Of a DNA stretch of 12,968 bases, positions 1 through 6,785 are shown piece by piece; the stretch's first letter is position 1; the number at the start of each line of letters is the position of its first letter. A program made the position numbers and the translations under genes. Location: positions 1 through 12,968 of the forward strand of contig JANYFF010000539.1 in the NCBI GenBank assembly GCA_025362825.1, written 5' to 3'. Source of the DNA: Polaromonas sp. Lineage in GTDB: Bacteria > Pseudomonadota > Gammaproteobacteria > Burkholderiales > Burkholderiaceae_C. The notes beneath the pieces are model-generated. The model worked only from the letters and a program-made list of their open reading frames with translations, did not search any database and had not been told where the DNA came from.

Positions 1-1536
1 GCCGTCCACGTCGGCATCGCTCAGGATGCACACCTTGCCATAGCGCAGGCCGCTCATGTCCGGCGTATCGTCCGGGCCGTGCGGGTCAACGCCAATCGCC
101 ACTGCAATATCGTGAATCTCGGTGTTGGCAAACAGGCGGTCGCGCTCAACCTCCCACGTATTGAGCACTTTGCCACGCAGCGGCAAAATGGCCTGACTTT
201 CCTTGTCCCGACCCATCTTGGCGCTGCCGCCGGCAGAATCTCCCTCAACTAGAAAGACCTCGTTGTGCGCTAAATCCTTGCTTTCGCAATCGGTCAGCTT
301 GCCGGGTAACACGGCAACGCCTGAGCCTTTGCGTTTTTCAACTTTCTGGCCGGCTTTCTGGCGTGTCTGAGCGGCCCGGATGGCCAGTTCGGCGAGCTTT
401 TTGCCGTATTCAACATGGTGGTTCAGCCACAACTCCAGCGCCGGACGCACATAACTCGAAACCAGCCGAACGGCATCCCGGGAATTCAGGCGCTCCTTGA
501 TCTGCCCCTGGAATTGCGGGTCAAGCACCTTGGCCGACAACACATAACTGGCCCGGGCAAAAACGTCTTCCGGCAGCAGCTTGACGCCTTTTGGCAAGAG
601 CGAGTGCAGCTCAATAAAGCTTTTGACAGCTGTGAAAAGACCATCACGCAGCCCGCTTTCGTGGGTGCCGCCCGCGCTCGTAGGAATCAGGTTGACGTAA
701 CTTTCACGCACCGGCTGACCATCTTCGGTGAAAGCAACACACCAGCCGGCCCCCTCGCCTTCGGCAAAGCTGTCGTGGGATGCATCGGCATAGCCCTCAC
801 CCTCGAACATCGGGATCACCAGATCGCCGTTGAGCGTCTGCAGCAGATAGTCACGCAGTCCGCCCTTATAGAGCCAGGTTTGTGTTTCCTTCGACTTTTC
901 GTTGATCAGCGTGACGCTGACACCCGGCATGAGCACAGCCTTGCTGCGCAAAAGATGCGCCAGTTCGGCCATCGGCAGCGCTGGAGACTCAAAATACTTG
1001 GCATCAGGCCAGGCCCGCACCGACGTTCCGCACTTGCGATCGCCTTCACCGGCCTTGCGCAGGTCGAGCTTTTCGATCACATCGCCGCCAGAAAACACCA
1101 GCCGGGCCACCATACCTTCGCGGTAAGAAGTTACCTCAAGGCGTTTTGACAGCGCATTGGTCACGCTCACACCCACGCCGTGCAGGCCGCCCGAAAAGCT
1201 GTAGGCCCCGCCCTTGCCTTTGTCAAACTTGCCGCCCGCGTGGAGCCGGGTGAACACCAGTTCGATCACCGGTGCTTTTTCTTCAGGATGGAGTCCGACC
1301 GGAATACCGCGCCCGTCATCCTCGACGCTGACCGAACCATCGGCATGCAGGGTGACCTTGAGCTTCTTGCCATAGCCTGCGAGAGCTTCATCGGCCGAGT
1401 TGTCCAGCACTTCCTGGATGATGTGCAAGGGGTTATCGGTACGCGTATACATGCCCGGACGCTGCTTGACAGGCTCCAGGCCCTTCAGCACGCGTATCGA
1501 GCTTTCGGAGTATTCAGGGGGTAATTTGACAGCCAT
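1..1536 (-). CDS. parE: DNA topoisomerase IV subunit B (ParE), 3' end outside window
   Basis: ParE is the ATPase subunit of the type II topoisomerase that decatenates daughter chromosomes together with ParC. The reverse strand reads from ATG at 1536 without a stop to base 1, giving 512 residues; the family is about 620-660 long, so roughly the last 110-150 are missing. The GHKL ATPase elements are present: EVLDNSADEA at residues 42-51 (general-base Glu42, Asn46), EDDGRGIP at 72-79 and GGLHGVG at 117-123. The Toprim domain shows EGDSAGGSAK from residue 431 and PLRGKVLN, and the metal-binding DADVDG fills residues 507-512 at the window edge. The opening VLKGLEPVKQRPGMYT is more ParE-like than GyrB-like, but GyrB is the close alternative. 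The start lacks a clear Shine-Dalgarno sequence, yet MAVKLPPEYSESSIRVLKGLEP matches a typical N-terminus. It is transcribed away from the MFS gene across a 128-bp spacer. Confidence 0.93.
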   Translation of the reverse strand, partial: MAVKLPPEYSESSIRVLKGLEPVKQRPGMYTRTDNPLHIIQEVLDNSADEALAGYGKKLKVTLHADGSVSVEDDGRGIPVGLHPEEKAPVIELVFTRLHAGGKFDKGKGGAYSFSGGLHGVGVSVTNALSKRLEVTSYREGMVARLVFSGGDVIEKLDLRKAGEGDRKCGTSVRAWPDAKYFESPALPMAELAHLLRSKAVLMPGVSVTLINEKSKETQTWLYKGGLRDYLLQTLNGDLVIPMFEGEGYADASHDSFAEGEGAGWCVAFTEDGQPVRESYVNLIPTSAGGTHESGLRDGLFTAVKSFIELHSLLPKGVKLLPEDVFARASYVLSAKVLDPQFQGQIKERLNSRDAVRLVSSYVRPALELWLNHHVEYGKKLAELAIRAAQTRQKAGQKVEKRKGSGVAVLPGKLTDCESKDLAHNEVFLVEGDSAGGSAKMGRDKESQAILPLRGKVLNTWEVERDRLFANTEIHDIAVAIGVDPHGPDDTPDMSGLRYGKVCILSDADVDG

Positions 1537-1583
1537 GAGGTATCGGTTATTTACGGCGATTGTAATGGGCACTTCGCCAGAAG

Positions 1584-1599
1584 CTGTATAAAACAACAG
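1584..1599. promoter_or_regulatory. LexA/SOS-box-like operator
   Basis: The sequence CTGTATAAAACAACAG fits the CTGT-N8-ACAG form of the SOS box used by LexA in gamma- and betaproteobacteria. It lies 47 bp upstream of the parE start and 65 bp upstream of the MFS start. A TATAAA hexamer at 1587-1592 inside it could be the -10 element of the rightward promoter, which would put the operator where LexA usually represses. No convincing -35 was found 16-18 bp upstream on either strand. That the match is real is seen; that LexA binds it is inference. Confidence 0.4.
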
Positions 1600-1664
1600 T
1601 TCGGTATCGTGCCAGTACAACATCCGCGTCGGCAAAAGCAATGCATTGTCGTTAAAGTACCCGG

Positions 1665-2906
1665 ATGTCTTCAACTGCCAATCCGCCTTCTCAAACCATT
1701 TCAATGCGACAGGTGCTGATGTGTGGTGCGGCAATCGTCACGCTGTCCATGGGCATCCGCCATGGCTTCGGGCTGTGGCTCCAGCCAATTACCCAGGCCC
1801 AAGGTTGGACCCGCGAAACCTTTGCGTTTGCCATCGCTATACAGAATCTTTCCTGGGGTATTTTTGGCATTTTCGCCGGCATGGTGGCTGACCGGTTTGG
1901 CGCTTTTCGGGTCATCATTGGCGGCGCCGTACTGTATTCGCTGGGTTTGATCGGAATGGCCCTGGCACCGACAGGCTTTGTGTTTACGCTGACGGCCGGC
2001 GTGTTGATTGGCGCGGCCCAGGCCGGGACAACCTATGCCGTGATTTATGGCGTCATAGGACGCAACATATCAGCAGATAAGCGGTCCTGGGCCATGGGGG
2101 TGGCGGCTGCGGCTGGCTCGTTTGGCCAGTTCCTGATGGTGCCGACCGAGGGCTTTTTGATCAGCAGCCTCGGCTGGCAGCAGGCCCTGCTGGTGCTGGC
2201 AGGTGCGGTTTTGCTGATCACACCGCTGGCGATGGGCCTGCGCGAAAGCGGTTTTGGTGGCGGGCAGCTTGCAAAACGCGAGCAGTCCATTGGACAGGCG
2301 CTGCGGGAGGCTTTCAAATACCCGAGCTTCCGGTTCCTGATGGCCGGCTATTTTGTTTGCGGCTTTCAGGTGGTCTTTATCGGCGTACACATGCCCAGTT
2401 ACCTGAGGGACAAGGGCCTGTCGCCACAAGTGGCCGGTTACGCGCTGGCACTGATCGGCCTGTTCAACGTTTTTGGCACCTATGCCACGGGGGTGCTCGG
2501 CCAGAAGATGCTCAAGAAGAATATCTTGGCGACGATTTATTTCTCTCGGGCCGTGGTCATCACCGTCTTTTTGCTCGCGCCGCTGAGCCCGACCAGTGTG
2601 TATATTTTTGCCGCGCTGATGGGCCTGCTGTGGCTGTCTACGGTGCCGCCGACCAACGCGGTTGTGGCGCAGATTTTCGGCATTCAGCACCTGTCCATGC
2701 TCAGCGGCTTTATCTTCTTCAGTCACCAGATTGGCTCCTTCCTGGGGGTCTGGCTGGGCGGTTACATGTATGACCGGACCGGTAGTTACGACATCGTCTG
2801 GTACATCGCGATTGCGTTGGGCATATTTGCGGGTCTCATTAATTTACCGGTTCGGGAAGTGTCCATCCCACGCGCCGTGGCCAGCCCGCAGCCGCTGGGG
2901 GCCTGA
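1665..2906 (+). CDS. MFS transporter, OFA/monocarboxylate-like
   Basis: This is a 413-residue inner-membrane protein of the major facilitator superfamily, with hydrophobic segments spaced as for 12 transmembrane helices. After helix 2 the loop GMVADRFGAFRV (residues 72-83) is the MFS motif A (DRxGxR type). The stretch QAQGWTRETFAFA (residues 45-57) resembles the conserved 'GWxRxxFS' start of helix 2 in oxalate/formate antiporter and monocarboxylate-transporter relatives, suggesting an organic anion as substrate, though the substrate cannot be read from the sequence. A central cytoplasmic loop with charged residues (about 193-225) separates the two six-helix halves. The ATG at 1665 is taken; an in-frame ATG at 1707 just before helix 1 is possible, and neither has a strong ribosome-binding site. 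The stop is 1 nt from the start of a micro-protein gene, so the two are probably co-translated. Confidence 0.88.
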   Translation: MSSTANPPSQTISMRQVLMCGAAIVTLSMGIRHGFGLWLQPITQAQGWTRETFAFAIAIQNLSWGIFGIFAGMVADRFGAFRVIIGGAVLYSLGLIGMALAPTGFVFTLTAGVLIGAAQAGTTYAVIYGVIGRNISADKRSWAMGVAAAAGSFGQFLMVPTEGFLISSLGWQQALLVLAGAVLLITPLAMGLRESGFGGGQLAKREQSIGQALREAFKYPSFRFLMAGYFVCGFQVVFIGVHMPSYLRDKGLSPQVAGYALALIGLFNVFGTYATGVLGQKMLKKNILATIYFSRAVVITVFLLAPLSPTSVYIFAALMGLLWLSTVPPTNAVVAQIFGIQHLSMLSGFIFFSHQIGSFLGVWLGGYMYDRTGSYDIVWYIAIALGIFAGLINLPVREVSIPRAVASPQPLGA

Positions 2907-2907
2907 C

Positions 2908-3039
2908 GTGCGCCGCCAGCTGATTCTGAAATCCGCCGTCTGGGCAGGCGTTACCGGCGTATTGCTGCTGGTATTTGCCCTGTACACGCGGCCGGATTTT
3001 CTGGTCACACTTGCCAATCAGGTGTGGGGCTGCTTTTAA
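2908..3039 (+). CDS. 43-residue single-helix membrane protein downstream of the MFS gene
   Basis: An ORF with a GTG start lies one base after the MFS stop (TGA-C-GTG) and ends with TAA at 3037-3039. It starts with a positively charged VRRQLILK, followed by a hydrophobic stretch (about residues 9-27, VWAGVTGVLLLVFALY core), then TRPDFLVTLANQVWGCF. That is one membrane helix with, by the positive-inside rule, a cytoplasmic N-terminus and an outer C-terminus. I do not recognise a named family. The position suggests translational coupling to the transporter and possibly an accessory small subunit, but this is inference; it could also be an independent small membrane protein. It is short, and no family match could be checked. 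Confidence 0.6.
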   Translation: MRRQLILKSAVWAGVTGVLLLVFALYTRPDFLVTLANQVWGCF

Positions 3040-3104
3040 CCCTTTACAACACTTTTTTGAGGCCTTTTCGGTCTGCACCCCAAGAAATACGGGCACTACA
3101 CGCT

Positions 3105-3917
3105 ATGAAAATAATAGTAATAACCGGCGCATCCGACGGCATTGGGGCAGAAATGGCACGTCAGCTGGCAACCCGCCATGGCGCCGATCTTGGCTTGGTG
3201 CTGGCGGCGCGCGACGAAACCCGGCTTGGCCAGGTCGCGGCACAATGCGCGGCCCTGGGGTCACAGGCATTGGTGGTCAAAACGGACGTCAGCCTGGAGC
3301 CCGCCTGCCGCGAACTGATAAGCAAAACAGTGACGCATTTTGGCCGGATCGACGCACTCATTAATAACGCCGGTATGTCTGCGCAAGCGCTTTTTTCGGA
3401 CGTCAAGGCCGAAGACCTCGCCTGGTACGAACAGCTGATGCGCATCAATCTGTGGGGCAGCGTCTGGTGCACACATGCAGCGCTTCCCTGGCTGAAGCAA
3501 AGTCGCGGCAGCATTGTCGCGGTATCCAGCCTGGCCGGCCTGATTGGCGTGCCGGGCCGCACGGCTTACAGCGCCACCAAATTCGCCATGACAGGATTTT
3601 TCGAAGCTCTCCGGGCAGAACTCCGGGGCGCCGGTGTCAGCGTCACAACAACCTATCCAGGCGTGGTTTCGACCAACATTCGCTACCACGGCCTGAACGC
3701 AGCCGGGGTTGCCGCGGGCTCTAGCGGATTAAAGGAGGACGACGCCATGAGTGTGGAAGAATGCGCCCGCCTGATCCTGCAGGGCATGGACGATCGCCAG
3801 CGCGAAGTCGTCATGACGGCCAAGGGCAAGGTCGGCCGCTGGCTCAAGCTGATGGCGCCCGCCCGCGTTGAGGCCATGGCGCTGGCCGCACTCAAGGACG
3901 AGGTCAAGCCACATTGA
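3105..3917 (+). CDS. Short-chain dehydrogenase/reductase (SDR)
   Basis: This is a 271-residue classical SDR, an NAD(P)-dependent oxidoreductase with a Rossmann fold. The nucleotide-binding motif TGASDGIG is at residues 7-14, NNAG at 87-90, the catalytic Asn is in RINLWG (Asn115), the catalytic Ser is 141 or 142 in VAVSS, and the active-site pair is in YSATK (Tyr155, Lys159). PGVVST at 185-190 is the usual post-catalytic segment. Arg36 after the second beta strand (AARDETR) hints at a preference for NADP. The substrate is unknown; a glucose/ribitol-type or YqjQ/DltE-like generic SDR is the safe call. The ATG at 3105 places TGASDGIG where the family has it; an upstream in-frame ATG at 3024 would add 27 residues that overlap the micro-protein and look non-homologous. 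The gene follows that micro-protein by 65 bp and may share its transcript. Confidence 0.9.
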   Translation: MKIIVITGASDGIGAEMARQLATRHGADLGLVLAARDETRLGQVAAQCAALGSQALVVKTDVSLEPACRELISKTVTHFGRIDALINNAGMSAQALFSDVKAEDLAWYEQLMRINLWGSVWCTHAALPWLKQSRGSIVAVSSLAGLIGVPGRTAYSATKFAMTGFFEALRAELRGAGVSVTTTYPGVVSTNIRYHGLNAAGVAAGSSGLKEDDAMSVEECARLILQGMDDRQREVVMTAKGKVGRWLKLMAPARVEAMALAALKDEVKPH

Positions 3918-3925
3918 CAAATATG

Positions 3926-4010
3926 GCCCCCACGCTTGTCGCTTTGCGTACTACGCTGCCCTCCGAGGGGGCTGTGCTTGCTTGGGGCGGCCCTGCACGG
4001 CGCACGGCCT
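3926..4010. repeat. Dispersed GC-rich intergenic repeat of Comamonadaceae type
   Basis: The gap between the SDR and methyltransferase genes is almost entirely one GC-rich element. It begins GCCCCCACGCTTGTCGCTT, has the self-complementary core CCCTCCGAGGG at 3959-3969, continues with GCTTGGGGCGGCCC, and ends next to the methyltransferase start. I recall very similar 'CCCCACGCT...CCGAGGGGGC...TTGGGGCGGCCC' elements scattered between genes in Comamonadaceae. That is from memory, not from a search, and only one copy is in this window. Apparent ORFs through it in two frames are not taken as coding. Confidence 0.55.
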
Positions 4011-4011
4011 G

Positions 4012-4620
4012 ATGCATTTCAGCCTGCTCCCCTCACGCTGGGTACAGCGCTGGTCACACCTCGTCAAGCCCGGAGGCACTGTGCTGGACGTGGCCTGTGG
4101 CCATGGACGCCATGCAAAGTGGTTTTACCAGCTAAATCACCCGCTAGCTGTAGTAGATCGGTCACAAGATGCTATCGAATCCATAGCAATACCTGACCAG
4201 ACATGCGAAAAGGTGGTAGCCGACATTGAAAACGGTCCCTGGCCCTTTACCGACCGCCAATTCGACGCAGTGGTCGTTACCAACTACCTCTGGCGCCCGA
4301 TCATGCCCACTTTGCTGGCCAGTCTGGCGCCCGGCGGCGTGCTGATTTACGAAACCTTTACCCAAGGTAACGAGACGGTAGGCAAGCCCTCCAGCCCCGA
4401 TTTTCTGCTGCGGCACGGAGAACTGCTGCACATATGCAAGGACTTGCGGGTAGTCGCTTTTGAAGATGGTTTTGAAGACGGTTTTACCCCGGGCGAAGCC
4501 ACCCACACGCCACGTTTCGTGCAGCGGATCGCTGCCGTCCGTGAAGATGCGGATGACGGCAGGCAGTCAGGTTCGGCAGACCCCGCGTTCCGGGTACCGC
4601 GGCGCTATGGATTGGCCTAG
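4012..4620 (+). CDS. Class I SAM-dependent methyltransferase
   Basis: This is a 202-residue methyltransferase with a Rossmann-type S-adenosylmethionine site. Motif I is VLDVACGHGRH (residues 24-34), the acidic ribose-binding position is Asp49 in AVVDRS, and motif IV-like FDAVVVTNYLWRP follows the DIENGPWPF segment; GGVLIYETF is the usual motif VI strand. It resembles small TehB-like or type-11 methyltransferases; the methyl acceptor is unknown. The ATG at 4012 is preferred because PSRWVQRW immediately precedes motif I, as in relatives. A longer frame from 3868 would be encoded by the intergenic repeat and by SDR coding sequence. There is no evident Shine-Dalgarno sequence, perhaps because the repeat abuts the start. 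Codons for residues 41-61 are unusually AT-rich (see findings). The C-terminal tail after RFVQRIAAV is charged and low in structure. Confidence 0.82.
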   Translation: MHFSLLPSRWVQRWSHLVKPGGTVLDVACGHGRHAKWFYQLNHPLAVVDRSQDAIESIAIPDQTCEKVVADIENGPWPFTDRQFDAVVVTNYLWRPIMPTLLASLAPGGVLIYETFTQGNETVGKPSSPDFLLRHGELLHICKDLRVVAFEDGFEDGFTPGEATHTPRFVQRIAAVREDADDGRQSGSADPAFRVPRRYGLA

Positions 4621-4628
4621 GCTCTGGG

Positions 4629-4634
4629 TAGAAT
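4629..4634 (+). promoter_or_regulatory. Candidate -10 element upstream of dapA
   Basis: TAGAAT matches the sigma-70 -10 consensus at five of six bases and lies in the 92-bp gap before dapA, about 80 nt upstream of its start. No good -35 is visible at 16-18 bp spacing, so this is a weak call. It would separate dapA-bamC-hydrolase transcription from the genes upstream. Confidence 0.25.
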
Positions 4635-4712
4635 GCAGGATTGGCTTTCGACCACCTTCTACCAATGTTTGATGCAGGCCCCTGTCCAGGCCTCTGAAGT
4701 TCAACCCAAGAC

Positions 4713-5597
4713 ATGAAAACTATTAATGGAAGCATTGTTGCACTTGCAACGCCCTTGTACGAAGACGGCAAAGTCGATTACCCGACCCTGCGCAAACTTG
4801 TGGACTGGCACATCGCCGAGGGCACGGACTGCATTGGCGTGGTCGGCACGACTGGCGAATCGCCAACCGTCAATGTTGAGGAACACTGCGAAATCATCCG
4901 CGTGTCTGTCGAGCAGGCCAAAAAACGCGTGCCCATCATGGCCGGTTGCGGCGCCAACTCGACAGCCGAGGCAATCGAGCTTGCAAAGTTTGCAAAGCAG
5001 GTGGGCGCGGATTGCCAGTTGCAGGTGGTGCCCTATTACAACAAGCCTACCCAGCAGGGCCAGTACCTGCACTTCAAGGCCATCGCCGAAGCTGTCGGCG
5101 ACCTGCCCTGCGTTCTTTACAACGTCCCCGGCCGTACCGTCGCGGACATGGCGCATGCCACCGTGTTGCGGCTGGCAGAAGTCCCCGGTATTGTGGGTAT
5201 CAAGGAAGCCACCGGCAACATCGAACGTGCGCAGTGGCTCATCAAGGAGGTCCCCGAAGGCTTTGCCGTCTATTCTGGTGATGACCCAACCGCTGTGGCG
5301 CTGATGCTGTGCGGTGGCCAGGGAAACATCAGCGTAACGGCCAATGTAGCGCCCCGCCTGATGCATGAGCTGTGCAAGGCCGCAGTGGCGGGCGATGCAA
5401 AAACCGCGATGCAGCTCCAGATGAAATTGCTGCCGCTGCACAAACACCTGTTTGTCGAAGCCAACCCGATTCCGGTCAAGTGGGCCATGGCCCGCATGGG
5501 CTTGTGCGGCCCGGCATTGCGCCTGCCCATGACACCTCTGGAAGCATCCAATGAAGCGACCGTTGAAGGCGCTTTGCGCCTTTGCGGTTTGGTCTGA
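4713..5597 (+). CDS. dapA: 4-hydroxy-tetrahydrodipicolinate synthase (DapA)
   Basis: DapA condenses pyruvate with aspartate semialdehyde, the first committed step towards diaminopimelate (peptidoglycan) and lysine. The 294-residue product has the usual length and a (beta/alpha)8 barrel pattern. GTTGES at residues 45-50 holds the catalytic Thr pair, YYNKPTQQG follows at 108-116, YNVPGR at 136-141 supplies the proton-relay Tyr136 and substrate-binding Arg141, and the Schiff-base Lys164 is in GIKEATGN. All catalytic positions known from E. coli (Thr44/45, Tyr133, Arg138, Lys161) are therefore present. The ATG at 4713 gives the standard start MKTINGSIVALATP. bamC begins 18 bp after the stop, the dapA-bamC (nlpB) order also found in E. 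coli. Confidence 0.97.
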   Translation: MKTINGSIVALATPLYEDGKVDYPTLRKLVDWHIAEGTDCIGVVGTTGESPTVNVEEHCEIIRVSVEQAKKRVPIMAGCGANSTAEAIELAKFAKQVGADCQLQVVPYYNKPTQQGQYLHFKAIAEAVGDLPCVLYNVPGRTVADMAHATVLRLAEVPGIVGIKEATGNIERAQWLIKEVPEGFAVYSGDDPTAVALMLCGGQGNISVTANVAPRLMHELCKAAVAGDAKTAMQLQMKLLPLHKHLFVEANPIPVKWAMARMGLCGPALRLPMTPLEASNEATVEGALRLCGLV

Positions 5598-5615
5598 TTT
5601 TTAAGGAACCCTCAA

Positions 5616-6764
5616 GTGAAGAAATCGCAAAAACGCACTGGTCCGTCGACAGCAAAAAGAGCCGTCACTGCAGTTGCACTGCTTACAACGCTGCTGGCAA
5701 CCGGATGCTCCAGTGTGGGTGACCTGCTCAAGGGCGACAAGGTGGACTACAAGTCCAGCGGCAAAGGTGGTGTTTCGCTTGACGTTCCACCCGACCTGAC
5801 CCAGCTGTCCCGGGAAACTCGTTACGTGGTGCCAGGCTCGGCCGTCAGCGCAAGCGCCTACCAGACAGGCCAGGTTTCACAGACCGTTCCGATTGCCGCG
5901 ACGAACGTTGGAGATGTGCGGATTGAACGTGCTGGCAACCAGCGCTGGCTGGTCGTCAAACGTCCTGCCGATAAGCTCTGGACGCCAGTGCATGATTTCT
6001 GGCTTGAAAACGGTTTTCTGCTCAGTCTCGACCAGGAAAACCTCGGCATCATGGAAACCGACTACGCTGAGAACCGCGCCAAACTGCCGCAGGATTTCAT
6101 TCGGGAAAAACTTGGGAAACTGCTCGATAACCTGTATTCAACCGGTGAGCGCGACAAGTTCCGTACCAGGCTGGAGCGCAATGCTGCAGGCGAGACTGAA
6201 ATTTATATAAGCCACCGGGGCATGGTCGAAAAAGTCAAACCGGGCAACGCCAGCGTAGGCCAGCCAGGCGGCGATACGGTATGGGAACCCAGAGCAGCCG
6301 ACCCGGAACTCGAAGCTGAATTCCTGCGCCGCCTGATGGTGAAACTCGGCGTCACACAAGAACAGTCCAAAGCGCTCGTGGCCGTTGGCGCCGCGAGAAG
6401 CACCTCACGTGTGGCCAATGTCAATGGGACACCTGTCGTCCAGATTGATGAGGATTTCGATCGCTCGTGGCGTCGCGTGGGTCTCGCCCTGGACCGCACA
6501 GGCTTCACGGTGGAAGACCGTGACCGCACGCAGGGAACATACTTTGTGCGTTATGTAGATCCCACTACAGACAAAAAAGAGCCTGGCTTTCTGAGCAAGC
6601 TGTTCAGCGGCTCAGCACCTGCAACTCCACCCCTGAAATATCGCATTACCGTGAAGGGCCAGGGGAATACAACTACCATCTCCGTCCTGAATGCCCAGGG
6701 CGTTGCAGAATCGTCTGCAAACGCCCAGCGCATCGTCCAGGTGATTGCAGACGACCTGCAATAA
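5616..6764 (+). CDS. bamC: Outer membrane protein assembly factor BamC (NlpB), GTG start
   Basis: BamC is a lipoprotein of the BAM complex that folds beta-barrel proteins into the outer membrane and contacts BamD. The product has 382 residues. A basic N-terminus and hydrophobic stretch lead to the lipobox LATGC, with lipidated Cys31. The following flexible segment with VDYKSS and LDVPPDLTQLS (residues 55-65) is the conserved BamD-binding region. Two helix-grip-like domains follow (about 95-215 and 270-382), joined by a linker. The GTG at 5616 is preceded by AAGGAA (5603-5608) at good spacing and gives a proper signal peptide. It sits in the dapA-bamC-hydrolase run and is probably co-transcribed with dapA. 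Sequence identity across BamC proteins is low, but the lipobox, the LDVPPDLT segment and the dapA neighbour make the call firm. Confidence 0.92.
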   Translation: MKKSQKRTGPSTAKRAVTAVALLTTLLATGCSSVGDLLKGDKVDYKSSGKGGVSLDVPPDLTQLSRETRYVVPGSAVSASAYQTGQVSQTVPIAATNVGDVRIERAGNQRWLVVKRPADKLWTPVHDFWLENGFLLSLDQENLGIMETDYAENRAKLPQDFIREKLGKLLDNLYSTGERDKFRTRLERNAAGETEIYISHRGMVEKVKPGNASVGQPGGDTVWEPRAADPELEAEFLRRLMVKLGVTQEQSKALVAVGAARSTSRVANVNGTPVVQIDEDFDRSWRRVGLALDRTGFTVEDRDRTQGTYFVRYVDPTTDKKEPGFLSKLFSGSAPATPPLKYRITVKGQGNTTTISVLNAQGVAESSANAQRIVQVIADDLQ

Positions 6765-6785
6765 GGCCAGCCTGCAGGAGACGTA

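Noticed and set aside
415..1149. Forward-strand open frame of 244 codons
   Set aside because: It is antisense to the conserved ATPase and transducer domains of parE, and its translation has no recognisable family features.
2070..2726. Reverse-strand open frame of 218 codons
   Set aside because: It lies inside the MFS gene; the product is rich in Gln, His and Arg with no domain, as expected of an antisense frame of a membrane protein.
3868..4011. N-terminal extension of the methyltransferase by 48 residues
   Set aside because: It is encoded by the end of the SDR gene and the intergenic repeat; the family-like N-terminus begins at the ATG at 4012.
3923..4012. Small ORF beginning MAPTLVALRTTLPSEG
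   Set aside because: It is a translation of the repeat element, with no ribosome-binding site, and ends at the methyltransferase start.
4701..5447. Reverse-strand open frame of 248 codons
   Set aside because: It is antisense to dapA, whose catalytic motifs are all intact in the forward frame.
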